Assembly: GCA_002360455.1 (NCBI GenBank)
Contig: DEQQ01000058.1
Location: forward strand, 1 to 7,409
Direction: 5' to 3'
Length of the DNA: 7,409 nt
Source: Saprospiraceae bacterium UBA3362
Lineage (GTDB): Bacteria; Bacteroidota; Bacteroidia; Chitinophagales; Saprospiraceae
Below the pieces are notes generated by a model, which was not told where the DNA came from, did not search any database, and was given only the letters and a program-made list of their open reading frames with translations. Shown in pieces: positions 5,742 through 7,409 of this stretch (positions within the stretch are counted from its first letter, which is position 1; every line of letters begins with the position of its first letter). A program made the translations under genes and the position numbers.

Positions 5742-7409
5742 TCAATCAAAAAATTGCTGTTGCCATAATTCAAGACATAAAAAGCCCCATAAGTTTCTTC
5801 CAAATTTACTTTCATTGGCAATTTTATCTATCACTTTGGCATTGTCAATATAATCTCTTTGTTTGGCCTTGCTGCTATTAAATGTATCTCGAATAAATTC
5901 ATTGACAACTCCTTTTTTGCTCCATTCTACCAATGGGGTAGGAAATCCCATTTTATCTTTTCTGTTAATTATTTCTTCAGGAATATACTTATTAATTACT
6001 TTTTTGAAAATATGTTTCATATCCCCATTTTCAAATTTTATATTGGACGGAATTGTTGCAGTCAATTCTACGATGGGATGATCGAGTAAGGGTACTCTGG
6101 ATTCGAGTCCACTGGCCATACTCATTCTATCTTCTACTTGAAGTAATGCCGGTAACAATGTTTTGAAATCGAAATGAGTCATGAGATCAAAATAAGATTG
6201 CTTACCAACATTTTTTCCATGAAATATTTCTTTGAATGTTTCAAACGGAGAATAGTCTCCCAAGGCTTCCCATCTTATTGCATCTCCTAAATGCGGTGCT
6301 CGATTGATCAGTCTGAAATACCGCTGATCCATATCTTCAAACAAGCCATCTCTCCAAAATTCTTTGAGCATTGGCTTATAGTTCTTTAGAGAAACTAGAT
6401 TAGGTATTATTGACTCGTAAGTTACAACAAATTTACTTCCTGTTCTTGGATCTCCATCAATTGCACTTTTGATACATTGTTCAAAATATGCTATCAAATA
6501 TCTGGTATATCCTCCAAAAATTTCATCTCCGCCCTGTCCACCAAGAACTACTTTCCTATGTTGAGCCGCAAGTTGTGAAACCATATATTGTGGAAAAGAT
6601 CCGGGACCTGCGACAGGATAATCTAAGTGATAAATAACGGAAGCAATATGATTTACAAAATCATGTTCAGTGATATCGATTTCGTAAAGTGGAAAATGAT
6701 TTCGTTCGCAGAGCAAGCGAGCATAGTTGCTTTCGTCATAATCTTTGCTGAAGCTAAATTTTCCTGTAAATCCCAGAAAATCTTTTTGCGCAATTCCATT
6801 GGCTAATGCTGCAACTGTGCTGCTGTCTAGTCCTCCACTAACGTAAGCACCAAGTGGGACATCCGCTCTAAGGTGAAATTTAATAGAGTCTTCAATAAGA
6901 GAAGATAGTTTTTCTTCAAAATAATCCTGAGTATGATAATAATCTGGAACGTAATGAACCTCCCAATATCTTTCTATAGAAATTTTGCCTTGTTTTATTT
7001 CCATTCTGTGTGCCGGCAATAACTCAAACACATCTTGGAACAATGTTTTTCCCGCTAATGGAAATTGAAATGCTAAATAATCTTTTAAACCTTCAATGTG
7101 AATTTTCTTCTGGGGCAAATGGGGGAGAATAGCTTTACATTCACTGGCTATTAAAATTTGATGCTCTGTTTCTGCATAGTAAAATGGTTTGATCCCAAAA
7201 CGATCTCTTGCAGCAAAAGTTTTATTTTCTTTTTCATCCCAAATCACAAAAGAAAACATGCCTCTTAAATGAAGGACGCAGTCTTTGCCCCAATGCATAT
7301 ATGCAGCTAAAATAACTTCTGTATCGCTATGGCTTAAAAATGAGTAGAATGAGCTGAGTTCCTCTCTGAGCTCGATATAATTATAAATCTCTCCATTGTA
7401 GGTTATAGT
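5742..7409 (-). CDS. asparagine-synthase-like glutamine amidotransferase (start outside window)
   Basis: The frame is open through the right edge: 37 codons precede the Met at 7298 and include TYNGEIYNY and SHSDTEV, both core class II glutaminase-domain sequence, so that Met is internal. The nucleophile Cys2 and roughly the first 70 residues are missing. In the 555 visible residues the glutaminase domain continues to RDRFGIKPFYY (68-78). The synthetase domain follows, with the ATP pyrophosphate loop SGGLDSS (191-197), GGQGGDEIFGGY (290-301), RMSMASGLESRVPLLDH (428-444) and DKMGFPTP (485-492). The enzyme takes ammonia from glutamine and joins it to an adenylated carboxylate. Neighbouring sugar epimerases suggest the carboxylate is a sugar uronate (giving a uronamide, as proposed for WbpS-type proteins) rather than aspartate. 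The loop LDYPVAGPGSFPQY (263-276) differs from my memory of ordinary AsnB, where an acidic EP pair is usual. Free asparagine synthesis remains an alternative. Confidence 0.9.
   Translation of the reverse strand, partial: TITYNGEIYNYIELREELSSFYSFLSHSDTEVILAAYMHWGKDCVLHLRGMFSFVIWDEKENKTFAARDRFGIKPFYYAETEHQILIASECKAILPHLPQKKIHIEGLKDYLAFQFPLAGKTLFQDVFELLPAHRMEIKQGKISIERYWEVHYVPDYYHTQDYFEEKLSSLIEDSIKFHLRADVPLGAYVSGGLDSSTVAALANGIAQKDFLGFTGKFSFSKDYDESNYARLLCERNHFPLYEIDITEHDFVNHIASVIYHLDYPVAGPGSFPQYMVSQLAAQHRKVVLGGQGGDEIFGGYTRYLIAYFEQCIKSAIDGDPRTGSKFVVTYESIIPNLVSLKNYKPMLKEFWRDGLFEDMDQRYFRLINRAPHLGDAIRWEALGDYSPFETFKEIFHGKNVGKQSYFDLMTHFDFKTLLPALLQVEDRMSMASGLESRVPLLDHPIVELTATIPSNIKFENGDMKHIFKKVINKYIPEEIINRKDKMGFPTPLVEWSKKGVVNEFIRDTFNSSKAKQRDYIDNAKVIDKIANESKFGRNLWGFLCLELWQQQFFD

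Noticed and set aside
5859..6089. Two plus-strand open frames opposite the amidotransferase C-terminus
   Set aside because: Both are antisense to well-supported coding sequence and look like low-complexity hydrophobic translations of AT-rich DNA.

Overview
The window is AT-rich and looks like a chromosomal fragment from a member of the Bacteroidota. Three things point there: start codons preceded by A-rich sequence with no clear Shine-Dalgarno motif, perfect matches to the Bacteroidota -7 promoter element (TAnnTTTG) in two intergenic regions, and protein sequences that read like Bacteroidota versions of their families. Order and genus cannot be told. No rRNA, tRNA, CRISPR array, insertion sequence or attachment site was seen.

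Layout. (1) 2-1027, plus strand: the C-terminal half of an ABC-F ribosome-associated ATPase, cut by the left edge. All other genes are on the minus strand; the ABC-F gene and the last minus-strand gene meet tail to tail with 13 bp between stop codons. (2) 2680 down to 1041: a compact four-gene unit consisting of an Rrf2-family regulator with the three cysteines of an Fe-S sensor, a group 3 truncated haemoglobin, a four-helix membrane protein of unknown function and a small cupin. Two of its junctions are 4-bp ATGA overlaps and the third is a 7-bp gap. A strong inverted repeat next to a -7 box lies just upstream of the regulator and is a good candidate autoregulatory operator. (3) 3498-2764: a TSUP (TauE/SafE) membrane transporter upstream of the regulator, with its own candidate promoter and a second short palindrome. 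(4) 7409-3680: an asparagine-synthase-like amidotransferase (start lies off the right edge) followed by two extended-SDR sugar-nucleotide epimerases. The set resembles surface-polysaccharide loci that make amidated uronic-acid sugars.

How they may work together. The Rrf2/globin/membrane/cupin unit reads as a small haem/NO/redox response cassette: the Fe-S regulator would sense nitric oxide or redox change and control the globin and two accessory proteins. The SDR/SDR/amidotransferase set reads as the tail of an O-antigen or capsule sugar pathway. A 181-bp gap with hairpins and a promoter-like element separates them, so they are probably unrelated neighbours. The least understood piece is the four-helix membrane protein plus degenerate cupin co-transcribed with the globin.
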